Source of the DNA: Metellina segmentata
Lineage: Eukaryota; Arthropoda; Arachnida; Araneae; Tetragnathidae
Reading direction: 5' to 3'
DNA length: 64,000 nucleotides
Assembly (NCBI GenBank): GCA_947359465.1
Contig: OX375875.1
Span: 60,761,981 to 60,825,980, forward strand
The notes below the pieces were generated by a model. That model saw only the letters and a list, made by a program, of their open reading frames with translations. It ran no database searches and had not been told where the DNA came from. A program made the position numbers and the translations under genes. This document shows positions 1-16,480 of this stretch, piece after piece. Within the stretch, counting starts at the first letter, position 1. Every line of letters begins with the position of its first letter.

Positions 1-1579
1 TTAAAGATACAGTGCTCAGAAATTTTAGTTTCATTTTGTTAATTTCAAGAACATGATTAGATTTACTACAATGTTTCTTTATATTGGACCAGCTTAAAAT
101 ATTTAAGTTATGTCAACGGTGATAAGTTTTGTTTTTTGTTGAGCCTATATCAATCCATATCTTATGAATTTGTGTTGCACAATTAGAGTTATAAGTATTT
201 TTGTATTTCTAAAAAGACGAGAAACTATTAAGTAAAAGATTTTCACTGGTAATTTTGAAACAATATATTCTAAAATAAATGTAATTTTTTGCAAAATTTG
301 TAAAATGTTGTAAAATGCATACCATTTTGAAAGTACCTTTTAAAAATTTAAATAAATTAAAAATATTTTTCTACAGTGCTTTGTACAAGTACTTTTCGAA
401 AAACACCATGCTATGAAACAAATTTAAAATAATTTGATACTGTATTGATATGTAAACATGGAATAATGCGAGATTGCTTTGAATTATTACATCATAAAAA
501 CTTATATTTGATCATCGTTTTTAAGTTATCGTCATTTTTGCACTGAAAGATGACCACCGTTTTGATATCCATGCGGTCATTATAATAGCTTTTATTAAAA
601 AATGAAAAATGTGTTGCACGCACTGAATTTTTCTCAGATTAAAGTACACATATTAGTTAATACTACTACGAAGTTTCAGAGAAAAATAAGAGGGTTCATT
701 TTTTTATAGCTCTTTAAAGTTGACTGTTTTTAAAAGTGAATTTTCCACTTTACGTGTTAAAACTCCACTAAAATGTAAAATTACCACTGGCTTTGTATTT
801 TATATACACTCCTGAAGTAAATGGCTTCCATTTGATGCCAAAATTACTAAATTTGAACAATTAGTTCTAAAGTTAGGGCCCTGTATAGACAGTGTGGCAA
901 ATTCAAAATGGCCTCTATTTTGTAAAATTGACCAATTTTTAAATTATTGTATCTTGGCTAATATTGGACAAAATATTAAAAAAATTGAGATCTAAGAGTT
1001 TCACTGCCATGTCTATCTATGGTAAAAATTTGAAAAAATCCATGACTATAGTGCAACAACTTTTTCTTAAAATGGGTGTTTTCACATGGAATGACCCGGT
1101 AAGACATCTCAAAACACCTGTTTTGAAAGAAAACCCTGCCCTTCAAATTTTTACATTGTAAGCGTTTGTGTGCAGAATTAGAAATGAGGCCCACGAGAAA
1201 TCTGAAAATCTTATCGCAAGTGATGAAACGTGACGGATATCTGGTTTGAGATTATGGTGTTGTTGGCATTCCTTCTTAACTTTAGTCTGAACTATTATTT
1301 ATTTTAATTTAAGTTTTAAAGACTTCCACGGCCAGATTACTATGCTGATCCCGGATGAATCATTCGAAATTAATGCCTTCTTGAATTGAATTCGTGTTTG
1401 CTCTATCTCCCGCTAAAACAAAGTTTGCTCCACCATGTGAAAATTGTTGAGTTTTTTACCCTTACATTTTTGTTTTGCTTTCTGGTTTACTACTGATCGT
1501 ATTTTTTTCGACAGTTTTTCATTTCGTGTTTCGTAGTATAGACACAAGTATATTATGAAACTGATTATGAAACAAGTAA
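1..1579. other. AT-rich non-coding stretch, upstream
   Basis: I see no gene. About 540-1,260 has the degenerate texture of an old dispersed repeat, with recurrent 'tttcagagaaaaat' and 'attttctcagatt' type phrases. It lacks recognisable ends. Confidence 0.4.
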
Positions 1580-1745
1580 CTGGTAGGTAGTTAATTAGCG
1601 TCGTATATGAGCAACACAATGGGCTATTAGCAACAGCCAGGGATCAATTGTGAAGGGAAAGATCAGAGTACAACACCTCCTCATCACACCAGGATATTTG
1701 AGATCACGACAGATTTAACGCACACGACGGTCTTCGGCTTGACTG
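1580..1745 (-). repeat. SINE fragment (tRNA-derived family), 3' part
   Basis: It matches the reverse complement of the 3' half of the full-length SINEs at 7,769 and 61,508: the 'gggctattagcaacagccagggatca' region (partial match), then 'agatcacgacagatttaacg'. It lacks the tRNA-like head and has an internal deletion relative to the other copies. Confidence 0.65.
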
Positions 1746-4700
1746 AGTTTTGAAAACGCAATTCTCCTGTTGCTTATCCGTTAACTTTTCCACGACCGCT
1801 AACAAGTAACCCAGAAGAAATGCCTATGGGTTTAGGGATCTTTGTACGTGGAAGAGTTTTAAAAATCACTAAGTAAATAAGTTAATTGTTTCCATTAGAC
1901 TACATGCACAAGGTATAAGAAGCATGTTTCTTTGCTCCTTCATAATCTTTCTTTGACGAAATGCCTGTAAAAGTATGATTCAAATTGTTTTGTGAATAAA
2001 AATTGATTTAAATTAATATCTCAATATGGGATTTTCTACCTAAGAATCCGCTTCTTAACAGCAGGTTAAGCAATCTACAGTTGAGAAAAATATTTTTGCA
2101 TGTTCACTTATTTATCGTACGTAGTTAAAAAAAATGTATAACAGTCCCTTTTATGCAGGAAACTTTTTTGAAATGAATAACAAGATAGTTTTTAAATAAG
2201 GTAAATGTGTATTCATGAATAAAAATTTTGTTATGCCTGACTACCAGTTCATAGATTTTGTTTAAAAAGCTTTAATTAAAATAGGTATCATCAAATTTAG
2301 TTTGTCGCACAAAAACTGAAACCATTAACATTGAATAAGAGAAGATAATACCGAGGGGATCAAAATACAACGCAATAAAGTATTTGGAAAGCAAGCAATT
2401 CAAACTGCTGGAATTAGAAAGGAATCTAAATGTAGAATACATCATATCTGAAGCAAAGTAGAATGAAAAATGCAATCCATTTCCGCTGTTTGAACTTATA
2501 ATAAATGCTCACAACTCACTCGTTGCAGCGAATAAAAATTATGTTCTCAACACATAAATAAATAACTGCTCTCCAAACAAAAGAAAATCACCGATGTCCC
2601 TCTGCTGCATGCCCGAATAATTTTCGCTTCCAGGCGAATTATCGAAAATTGCAATCGCCTCTCGATTTGTCTCCCTCTCCCCCCACCAGCACCCAGCAAC
2701 GTATATTTTTAATCTTTCGAATGGCGAGATCCAATAATATCGTTGTCGACAGTACTTTCTCTTCCCCTTTTTCCTTCAATCAGGGCCCGCGTTATTTCCC
2801 TGGGCGTCAAATCACGGCGCGGATCTTTGCATGATTTATTCCATCTCTAATAGAGGATCGCCGCGGTGAGGAGGTTGGCACGATTTCTCTAAGTAGCATG
2901 AATCAAAGTGCCACTTTGGGCGTCAAGACAAATAGCTACGCTGACAGGGTAAATATCCCCCAAGAGGTAAGAGAAGGTAAATCTTAGCATCACACGATCT
3001 TCTTATAAATGGCGGCGCTGGGGGTTGCGTTGTGTGGACATTTCTTTTGTTGTGTGCACGTAGTTATAAGAACGATGGTGTTACCAGCGACTACTGGTGT
3101 TGGCGGATGTGATTCTGACACAAGAGACGCACAACATGATGCCGATGATTGGTGGACCTTCTGTTATGCCGACGATGCCTGTTTGGTTTTTTTTCGTTGG
3201 TCACGAAAGAGTGAAAACTGAAATGAATGTGGCATAACAATGGATTGCTCATATAAAAAATATGAATCCTGAAATGATTCATCTACGGGCGCGCAAATTG
3301 TCTAATTAAAAATTTACGCACTAGGAATCCTTTTTTTATGGTGGTCATCGGTGGAACCCATAAAATTGGTCGGTATCGAGTTTTTACAGTTTGGTTTGAG
3401 AAAAATATTGATGTGTAGTAATTATATATACAGAGGGATTATTTCACGAATATCTGCAATTCCTTAAGACATTGATGTTTTGGGTTAAGTTCTTTAGATT
3501 TTGAAACAGTCTGTCAAATTAAATAAGATATTAAAAGGGAAAAATAACTTTCCACACACACACAGAAAATACTCTCTGTCAACAATTCAAAAAACAAAAT
3601 CATACACTTCTGAAGGAATGAAACAGCATGCGTGATGTACTACATGAAGAGATTTAAAAATGTTCACTATATCAAGTATAGAGAATTCTTTATTGAAGAT
3701 TTATATCAGAGAGGTTATCATTAGTAAGTTGTAAACCTACTCTGGCGGCAATGTGTACAGTTATACAGAGTGGCATGGAATCAAATAAAATGAATCATAT
3801 TCTGCGGCAATTTCTGCCATGTATTCTGTAGCTGCTGCACCAATTTTTTTTACATTCCATGACTGGGGCATTTATTGGACTTGCATATATTATATAAGCT
3901 AAATGGGACCCAGATCTGGGACCTTGCTGACCAAGGAAGGGCTTTTACACCACAGAGGTAATCCTGAGAGAGACGAACCATGTGAGACCGGGCGTTATAG
4001 TGCTAGTAAATAGCTCTCTGAACACGGCGCTTAACTCCTTCATGGGATACCGACCTTACGAAGGGTTTACGGTAAACTAAATTTCTCATACTGAACACGT
4101 GACATGAAAGACAAAAAAAACAGACTATATGATGTACTGGATTTATTGCTGTGCCGTCGAACAAAATCTTCCTATACAATAGAGGACCGGCTGTCGTAAG
4201 AGAAGACTGCCACTCTGTACCATTGCACTTGGAGTTACAGCGGAGTGCTGTTCGACAGTAAACTGAGAATAGTAGCGCTGGCAAGGTGAACGCCACCTAA
4301 GGATGCGGTTACCCTCTGCCCTAAGACAGAAGCCGATTCTCCATTAAATTTGATACACTGTCATTCCATGCACTTACGCACGGCACTTCTCAAGAGGCAG
4401 CCGACGGGAGTCAAAGGCAGACGTCTTAATGGGCGACATACCTGCAGTCTTGCAATGTCCCCTCAATGTGTCTGACAATGTCCCGCAATACTACAGGAAG
4501 TTGTATAGCGGACGATTGTGTTAGATGTTTTTTCAAAAAAACGGGTAGAGCAATTTCAGCTTCTCAATATCAGCCTATCTTCTTTCTCTTTTGACGATCT
4601 GGGTCATTCGTAACATGAATCTGAAGCTTCACAGACAAATTTCTGGCAGCAACGTGTAATGTACCACCCAGATGATGGTTGATTTGTCGAGAGAACCAAC

Positions 4701-5339
4701 CGTCTTTCCGCCCTCCCAAAATGCGAGACCTATCAAAGTCGTTCAGTTGAGTTTACGGTGTTCGAGTGTATCGTTTAGGTATTCTTGGTCGAAACTGATG
4801 GCGATAAAATGGTAACACCTATTCAAAATGTTCACAGTGAGACTATGATACCTTGTCAATAATCCTCAGTATGCACTCTTTAGATGCGTCAGGGAATGGC
4901 ATTGACTTCCATAGTCGCCCAGTCTTTAGTCATTTGCATATTTGGTATAGAATATCTTTTACGGTCAAATTTTATTGTTATTAACGACTGCTTCAATTTT
5001 TTTTGGCACAGAATGTTATTCAATTCATGCTAATGAAATGATTTTTCTGTAAAGCAAAATACAAAAAGCGCTTGTGTTATGATAACCTGTATCCTAACAT
5101 TTGGCGTACTTGGAACGTAATTCGAATGTAATTTCATTCTAGCATGTCGCTTATACGATATTTGGCGAAGTTAACGCCAAATATCATCGAAACAATGGTA
5201 AATCTAGTTCTTAACCCAAAGTCTTTTTCTTCTGTAGTGTTTGTTTCAGAGTTTAATCGACATGAGGCAGACATTTGAATTTCCCAACCCTAATTGCCTA
5301 AATTCAAATGTGTTTCCTCTCCTAGATCCACCCAAAGAT
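1746..5339. other. Non-coding stretch with a GC-richer island at about 2,590-3,050
   Basis: I see no supported gene. About 2,590-3,050 is noticeably more GC-rich and of higher complexity than its surroundings, and could be a regulatory or promoter region. About 3,740-4,330 is also moderately GC-rich, with short open frames on the minus strand. I do not recognise it, and it may be an old repeat. Confidence 0.3.
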
Positions 5340-5585
5340 TGTCATGTACGTGGAGGTTGGTGCACGTTAAATCTGTCATGGCCTCAAATGTCCTCACATT
5401 GGTGTAAAGCGGAAATTTGGGGAGTGGGGTGATTACTCAGGTGTTGATCTCGTCATCTGATCGGGGTTCAAAATTACGTAGTGCTGTCTTCGAACCTTTC
5501 CCTTCGGAGTTGATCCCGGTCCGTCACAAATAGCCCGTTGTGTTGTGCCAAATCGATGTTAATTAACTACCTACCAACTTGAATT
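5340..5585 (+). repeat. SINE copy lacking the tRNA-like head
   Basis: This shares 'aaatctgtcatggcc', 'tggttcaaaattacg'-like and 'agcccgttgtgttg' blocks with the full-length SINEs at 7,769 and 61,508, in the sense orientation. Its 5' end (a CATGTACGTGG block) is instead shared with the copy at 8,590, suggesting a subfamily with a different 5' segment. Confidence 0.75.
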
Positions 5586-5937
5586 AAACGAAAATTAGAC
5601 GTGTATATCTTTAATACATAAACTATTGTATACTTAAAGATCTTAGTCTGACTCTACACGAGTCTCCAACACATTTTGTCTGATATTTTAATGAAATTAC
5701 ATTTCGTTTGCTTGAATAAATTAATATAAAATATTTTATTCAGTTGAAATTTAGTTTAGTTGCTGAATAAAATTACATTTTATTCAGTTATTTGATATGG
5801 AGTATACCAGATTAGACATCACAATTTAACAACACGCTCGTTTAATGGCCTTTAATTTAACATACACATGGAACTTGTTCAACAAAAAAAAGTGACAGTA
5901 CAGTAACAAACAAAGCCATCTATACAAATAAAGTGCA

Positions 5938-6590
5938 CTAGGGGGCCCGCCCCCTGCTCGCTAACGCTCGCCAACCCCCAGAGGATTGCTTCGCAGTCCT
6001 CATTGGTTCGCTGCGCGAACCTATGCTCGCTTCGCTCGCATCAATGAAGACATGTGTCCTAGCAGAAGGAATTGTTTACAAAATATGATATTCCAAAAAA
6101 ATATTTTTCAAATCTAAATTTTATGCTGTTTTTCAGAAAAGATATTTACAGTTCCTCTGAAATCAGAATTCAAATGGAAACTTTGAGCAAATTTTGACTC
6201 GAAATGTGAGCGTTGATTTGGAAATTGAAAACCCAGCATGTTGGTTGTGTGTACATTTACCCAGCACTCGAGCCACCCACGCTTTTTCATTGAGTTTGTT
6301 GTCGAAAGTTGTAATGCAAGCGTCTTGTTGAACTATAATAGTTTGCCCAGAAACGGACCTTTTTTTAAATGACCCTGAAAAGATCCTCCGTTTTCTTTGA
6401 TTTCTATTATTTACTGCAACAACTCGACTAAAATTCATTTTTTTTTCAATAAAATTTCATCCGATAACGCTATAAATTCAATTGAAGCGCGAGGCTTTGG
6501 GATAAACAAAGAATCGTACAATGTTGCCAAAACGCGAAAACAAATAACGTCTTTTTTGCGTGCCACGTAAGAGAATTATATATATATAGA
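5938..6590 (-). mobile_element. Non-autonomous Helitron with both termini
   Basis: Read on the minus strand, it starts TCTATATATATATAATTCTC directly after a host A. It ends with a GC hairpin (AGGGGGC-GG-GCCCCCT, 7-bp stem) whose last bases run into CTAG followed by a host T. TC start, subterminal 3' hairpin, CTRR end and insertion between A and T are the defining Helitron features. The 653-bp body has no long open frame for RepHel, so it is non-autonomous. Three more small GC hairpins (for example GGTTCG...CGAACC) lie at about 5,985-6,045. A second, damaged copy is at 41,634. Confidence 0.8.
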
Positions 6591-7037
6591 TTCCAACTCG
6601 TCATCAACTGACTGAATTTAAATATCAACAAGATACGATTTTAATTGCCACTGGGGAGACAAGCGATCGACGCTGGGAATCAAGATACAAGACATCTGTA
6701 TCAGAGGAAATTAATTATGCGTCCAAAACCTGATCCCCTTCTTTCTCTCGTGCATTGCCTTTAACTTATCGGATTACCATTAATAGAACACGCGAACAAT
6801 CGATCTGTCACCTACGCTGCATCGGCTTCTATGAAGTCCAATATCCCCAGGAATGCTGCGAACATGTCCGATATGATAGGCTGCTTCACGTCGTCCCCCA
6901 TTGCAACAAATGAAGTAGGCCTAACGACTTACCGGGACAACGGTCCTAAACGTCTCTTAACGGCTTCTGCTTTGTTCCATGTGTCACAATAGTCACTTTG
7001 GGAAGGATTAGAGGTTGTGGATTTTTGTTACTGTTGT

Positions 7038-7040
<3 letters not shown>

Positions 7041-7084
<44 letters not shown>
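7041..7084. repeat. (AG)n microsatellite
   Basis: About 21-22 uninterrupted AG units with a single break near the end. Confidence 0.97.
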
Positions 7085-7089
<5 letters not shown>

Positions 7090-7768
7090 TATTGATGACC
7101 GGGTTTACGACTGATGGGAGATATTCACTTCTGCGTAATTGTGCTTTGAGGTTTGGGGGAGAACACCTATCAACCTAATTCATGGCTAGGAGATTAGCTG
7201 AGTCTTAAAATGAAAATAAAATTTGAAGTTTGTGATTTATGCGGAAGTTTGTGAATATGGAGGTATTTTATAATCGTTTTCAGAACTGTTTTTGAGGTAT
7301 TGACTGCTCTCACGTGTAAACCTCAACAACCTGCCCTCCTGAAATTTATTTTCCGAATAAATTGCCCTTGTTAAATGCATTTTGATAGTTTAAATTAAAT
7401 GAAAGATGAAAATATTTATATTCATTTACAGTGCAACACACAGCAGAGTTGAAAAATGTTGAATTGCGTAACTGCATATTTCTACATGATCAGCAGACCC
7501 GCATATAGTAACTGGACTAAATTTCGATACTCACGCACATGTTTCATACCCTTTTTAACCATTCACATTTTCCACAACTTTGTACAAATACATTTCAATA
7601 AATCGCAAAACATATTTGCTAGGATCGTGAATAAAATTCATAAAATTAGAATTAATTTAAATAAAATCTTTTTTTTTTGTATGAATACTATTTTTTTTAC
7701 AGTATTCATTACTTATTCATTATTATTATTATTATTTACCGTATTTTCGTCCGTATTCATTTAATTTA

Positions 7769-8103
7769 GGCCGACCAACCGGTCTGGTGGTTAAGGTGTC
7801 AGCCTCTAGATCGGAAGGTTTCTGGTTTGAATCCGGGTCAGTGCATGGATGTTTGTAAGCATATGACGTAAAGGCGGCTGGTGCACATAAAATCTGTCGT
7901 GGCCGAAAGTCCTTACGTTGGGTTAGTATGGAAGTTTGGAGAGTGGGGTACCAGCTCAGATGTTGCCTCGTCACCTGACCGTGGTTCAAAATTACGAGGC
8001 ATTGTTCTAGGATATTTCCCTTAGGGAATCGATCAGGGACCGTCGTCAATAGCCCGTTGTGTTGCTCTAGTACGATAACTAATAATTACAATAACTACAG
8101 TTA
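7769..8103 (+). mobile_element. Full-length tRNA-derived SINE
   Basis: The element is 335 bp. It has a tRNA-like head containing an A-box-like TGGTGGTTAAGG at about 7,795 and a B box GGTTTGAATCC at 7,824-7,834, then a family-specific body ending in an AT-rich tail. It is flanked by the direct repeat CATTTAATTTA (7,758-7,768 and 8,104-8,114), the target duplication expected from LINE-mediated insertion. A minus-strand open frame of 105 codons inside it is spurious. The copy at 61,508 has the same length and structure. Confidence 0.88.
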
Positions 8104-8114
8104 CATTTAATTTA

Positions 8115-8225
8115 GGTAGGTATTTAGTTATTTGATTAACGTCGCACTGGGAACGACACAACGGGCTATTGGTGGCGGTCCGGGATCAAACCCAAAGAGA
8201 AAGATCCGAAATTTCCTTTAGAATG
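8115..8225 (-). repeat. Inverted SINE 3' fragment
   Basis: It is the reverse complement of the SINE 3' end ('gattaacgtcgcactggg' then 'gggctattggtggcgg'), truncated after about 110 bp. It lies tail to tail with the full-length copy just upstream. Confidence 0.72.
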
Positions 8226-8589
8226 ATTTTCAAAAGTTGAATCTCAATTATGTATGTAAAAAGCCTATCAAAACTTTAAAAAAGGATCAGAGTATTGCAA
8301 TAGCTGAAAAAAAGACGCTTTCAGCTTACACATCAACAGAAATGCCATTAAAGGGGTTTAAAAATTATATTTAACAACACAAACAGTAGCGCCAGCATTT
8401 ATAATTTATGATACTTGGCATGAGTTGTAATGCATTTTTGCTCATAGAGGAGTTATTTTGACAAATCTACAAAATTTGCCCAACATCACACACAAAAAAG
8501 GCCATAAATAAAGACCTCTGCAGCTCAATAACTATGTTAATAAATTACCGCTTGTTTAATATATCTTAAATAAATGAAAAATAAATTCT

Positions 8590-8818
8590 AGTAGTTGATT
8601 TTACGTCGCACTGGAGAAGCATAACGAGCTATTGACGACGGTTCTGTATCAATCCCGAAGGGAAAGATTCGAGGATAACATCTTGTATTTTTGAACCCCG
8701 TTCAGATGACAATGTCAGCACCTGAGCTGGCATACCACTCTCAAGACTTTCCCATCACGCCAACGTGAGACTATTTGAAACCACGACTGATTTAACGTGC
8801 ATCAGTCCCCACATACAT
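8590..8818 (-). repeat. SINE copy, minus strand, lacking the tRNA-like head
   Basis: The 3' body of the family is clear ('gattttacgtcgcactgg', 'aatcccgaagggaaagat', 'accacgactgatttaacgtg'). It ends with the CATGTATGTGG-type block also found in the 5,340 copy. Confidence 0.75.
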
Positions 8819-10199
8819 GATTAATAAATAATGATTTTTAGTATCAAAACTCAAATTTATTATTACAAGTGTTACACAGAGCCATTTGTTGTAAAAATAA
8901 ATTAGTAGGTGTCAAGGCTGCTGCGCCATTACCTTGTTTTAGGTGAGTTAGATACGTGCCGTTTGTTCTAAATAGAACTTGAAACAATGTATACTTATTA
9001 ATTAAACACGTGTCAACACTAACAATTCGTCAGCAGTCTAAAACACACAACCAATTACATTTTATTACTTAGATAGCCTCTTTAATGTCAGTTCTCAGGC
9101 TAACTTTACACCCTACGGCATCTCTCTTGTTCAACTATTGTAAAGGTGCGACTTAAAAAGTGCTTTTACCAGGTCAGCTTGCAGATAAAGTTTTTTGGAA
9201 ACCAAAGAAATGATGACTAACTAATAAATAAAAATCTGTTAATTTATCTTAATGGTATGCACATGATCCACACAATTTGGGTTATCAAACTTCACAGAAA
9301 AATAAAAGAGCTCATACACCATACAAAACGGCAACCTACTATTTTTAAGTTATAAAAAGCTCACTTACTTTGAACTTAAAAATAAAGTTACAAAGAATTA
9401 CTTTCTTGAAATTAAATTGCTCTTGAAAAAGTAAAGATTAATCTATGCAAAATAGAATATAAGGAGAGTTGAAATGTGATGTATGGCCGTTTTAAATGAG
9501 TAACAAGTTCTGACTTGAGGTAATATCTATTCATTCTGTAGAAGACAAGCTCATGTTTTTGAAACAGTCCATCAAGATTTTAGAATCCATTCACATTCAA
9601 AGCATACGAATTATTAAAATCTAGCAGACCCTCGCAGAGCATCTGGACTGAGGTTTCTTAATTAATAACATCTATTAAGAGCAGTGTTAATAACCCCATT
9701 TTATTTCTTATTTAAACCCATTTATAATGAATGTAACAATCGTTGTGCACATTTCTTGAGTTCAAATGAAGTACAATTAGTCAAAGATATAAAATGGTAT
9801 CTTTATCCTTTAATATTACTGGTGTTAATTCATATTTGTAATAAATTGTGTGATAAAACGTGCGCACTTTAGTCATGTTACCACAATGAACTTTTTCTGG
9901 ACATCCACTTCAATTACATCTCATTCACTTGTGAAAGGCGACTGCTCTAATTTCTGTCTTCCAGATTTCTAATTGTTCTCCGACTGCTGAAGAATTTCAT
10001 TAGGACGGCCAAAAGTTTTTTAATGCAGTTGTATTGCAACTCCTAGCTCAAATCAAACATATTTAAACTTTGCTGCAAAATTGGCAAATCAATCTCATGG
10101 CGGGTGTTTTTATACTATTTACATCCATTTTATACTGTTCTATGTATCCGTTTTCAACCATTCGCCAATATACAAATAACAACAATTCCTGGGCCGCGA
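8819..10199. other. AT-rich non-coding stretch
   Basis: I see no gene, repeat array or element ends here. Confidence 0.4.
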
Positions 10200-10254
10200 A
10201 TTAGTTAAATAGACAGATTTGAAAAATCAACAACGTAGGTTACAATCTACTACA

Positions 10255-10530
10255 AACCAGCGCGAAATAATTATTTTGCGATCACACGATTATTTCGCAG
10301 AGCAGTTGCAAGGAAAACGAAACCATTCCTAACAACGAACGATTACTTTGCGCAACATATCGCCTCTAATTGGCAATAGAAAAGAAAACAAAAGATATCA
10401 ACGGGGATTGAAAGATGACACCAGGAAACTTCACCCAATCCGCTACAATCTCGTGAACAATGTTGAAAACTCGAGCGTGTTATGTGGAACGCACCCGAAC
10501 TAATGATTTTTGCGAACAATCGCTTACATA
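10255..10530. promoter_or_regulatory. Cluster of ATTAYTTYGC-type motifs, possible enhancer
   Basis: Several near-copies of one motif occur in both orientations within about 75 bp. They are GCGAAATAATTATTTTGC, a near-palindrome made of two copies, then GATTATTTCGC and GATTACTTTGCGC, with a looser TTTTTGCGAAC at about 10,507. The region also has higher sequence complexity than the flanks. Homotypic clusters of TAATTA-core sites are common in arthropod enhancers. Function here is inference only. Confidence 0.3.
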
Positions 10531-11402
10531 CTGCAATTTGACCCTTTTTTCTCTCTCTGCGGTTGTACTGTTGTAGTAGTTGCTCTGGGCAAAATTTCAG
10601 TCCTGATCCTTGATTGGGTGAGGATTAAGCTTAATTATAAGAAACGTCTATGACCTCCATAGAACAAGAGACAAAAGGCTTTTAATTGTGCGTGAGACAT
10701 ATCTCAGAAACAAATAAATTTGATGCATTTAAAAACTCATGGGTGCGGCTTTTGCGTTTTACTGCGGAGCGCAGACCTGTCTAAAATGTCCTAAGTTAAC
10801 ACCCATGAACTTGTATCTCCAAATGACTGACATGATTGGCGATGTTTAATAAATGTTATTGTTGTGAATGCGAGGGACTGATTGTTAAAACGGAGTTCGA
10901 TGTAACTTTCAACCACACTCATACGCACGAGCATAAAATACATTAATAATTAGATCATTATAAACACATCGCTATTACAATAGTAACATAATTGAAGTAA
11001 GATTGGAGCTGTCACTCTTCCACATCAGTCTACTTTGATACTCCCCTCTGCTTAATGTAAAAAATACGCTTCGAGAGACATAAACGCTCTTTTTGATATT
11101 TAGTAACAGCTATAATAGTCATCAATCTGATTAGGAGAGTGTTGTGCTAATCTGAGTTTTGCTTCCAAAACTATAATGTGGTGAATAGTACCAAATTTAC
11201 CATATACACTTGATTTATCATTCAAACTTTAATCCTCTGAGGGGTTACGACGTATCTCTTCGTTTTTCGACCTACTGACTTCCACGCGTGACGTCTTACT
11301 AGTTTTCTCCTTCTTAAGCAATAAAACCTTTCTTAGAATTCCTTCAATCAATACCTATGGTTATTTTGTCATTATGTGTGTTAATGTGGAACTACAATAC
11401 TA

Positions 11403-15279
<3,877 letters not shown>

Positions 15280-15860
15280 ACCTTGATTTTTTGGCCACAT
15301 TATGACCCATTTCCTTAATTACGTTTCCTTCCGCGGTTACTTAGTGGAATAACAATGTTTGAGGACGCGTTGAAATTTTTATGGAGTCTACGTGCTGTTG
15401 TTGCTTGCAGTCCTAATTCAACTAAGAGTTAGTCCGTCCTACATAAGAAATTGAGAATATGCAATGAAAAATATGTTATTGACTTATCTGTTTTATTCAA
15501 GGAACATAGACGACTTTGTAAAATTTACAATGCTGTTAAATTGAGGAGTCGTGGATACGAATGGCGAGCTCAACAAATGCTAGTTTCCAGAAAAACACAT
15601 TTAAACGCGGAGCTCTTCCGCTTTTAGTGCGTATAAGAGCTGCTGTCAGACCTAGTTTTATAGGGTTAGAAAGGGCGAACTCAATAAACAAGTTAATATC
15701 ATTATTCACTAATGTCTGACAAAGCAAAATATGTGGACAATTTTTTTTCACCTATTGTTGAGTTCACCCTTTGTATTTGCAACGCCTCAATTTTGATCTT
15801 GTGTTTATGCAGCTTGTCTGATTTTCGGTCTTTTACCGAAAATATCGCCTAGTTTATAAG
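15280..15860 (+). repeat. Dispersed direct repeat, copy 1 (interrupted by a MITE)
   Basis: 15,280-15,542 matches 16,168-16,432 at a constant offset of 888-889 bp (shared blocks TTTCCTTAATTACGTTTC, CTTAGTGGAATAACAATG, TTGTTGCTTGCAGTCCTAAT). Similarity resumes after the inserted MITE at about 15,789 ('ttgatcttgtgtt'), showing that the insertion came after the duplication. Confidence 0.8.
15543..15788. mobile_element. MITE inserted in duplicated segment
   Basis: The element is 246 bp, with terminal inverted repeats of about 32 bp (around 23 matches), starting GAGGAGTCGTGGATACGAAT and, from the other end, GAGGCGTTGCAAATACAAAG. Both continue into (G)A(A/G)CTCAACAA. It is flanked by AATT on both sides. 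The paralogous segment at 16,168 lacks it and gives the empty site. It is non-coding, and the superfamily is uncertain. Confidence 0.75.
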
Positions 15861-16167
15861 TCGTCAAATTGTTTAAAATTGCAATTTTTACATTTGACGA
15901 TTCAGGCTAGACATTTTACCCAACATTTCAACCATCAAAGTACTATCAAAATGTATAAAAAATCTATTACAATCCTTTGGTCGGTATACGGCTATATTTT
16001 CCTGAACTGATCATACGAACCAGTTTGTCACAATTCGCTCCTATCATTTCGTAAAAAGCTATGATTGGTATGCATGGGTAGTGCGCACACATAATTAAAA
16101 AATTTCCTTGTTCTCCAAAAATTAGTGTGCCGTTTTATCATTTGCTACATAGCTATATTATTATTCC

Positions 16168-16480
16168 CAACCTTGATATTTTGGCCTTATTTTGACCAAT
16201 TTCCTTAATTACGTTTCTTACCGCTGCTACTTAGTGGAATAACAATGCTTGAGGACGTGTTGACATTTTTATGGAGTGAACGTGCAGTTGTTGCTTGCAG
16301 TCCTAATTGTACAAATAGTTCGTTAGTTGTACTTTAGAATTTAAGAATATGTAATGAAAAATAAGTTATTGACTCACGTGTTTTCATTGAGATAACACAG
16401 ACCAGTTTCTAAAATTAGCAATGCTTCTAAATTGTGATCTTGTGTTCGGCGTAGTTTGTGACCGATTTTGGGGTAACAAA
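16168..16480 (+). repeat. Dispersed direct repeat, copy 2 (empty site for the MITE)
   Basis: It is the partner of 15,280-15,860, diverged by roughly a fifth by eye. The 'cttctaaattgtgatcttgtgtt' junction at about 16,424 is the uninterrupted form of the MITE insertion site. Confidence 0.78.

Noticed and set aside
4003..4296. 97-codon minus-strand frame
   Set aside because: No domain recognised and no splice context; the area looks like an unassigned old repeat.
7732..8049. 105-codon minus-strand frame
   Set aside because: It is antisense to the full-length SINE at 7,769; the equivalent frame in other SINE copies is broken.
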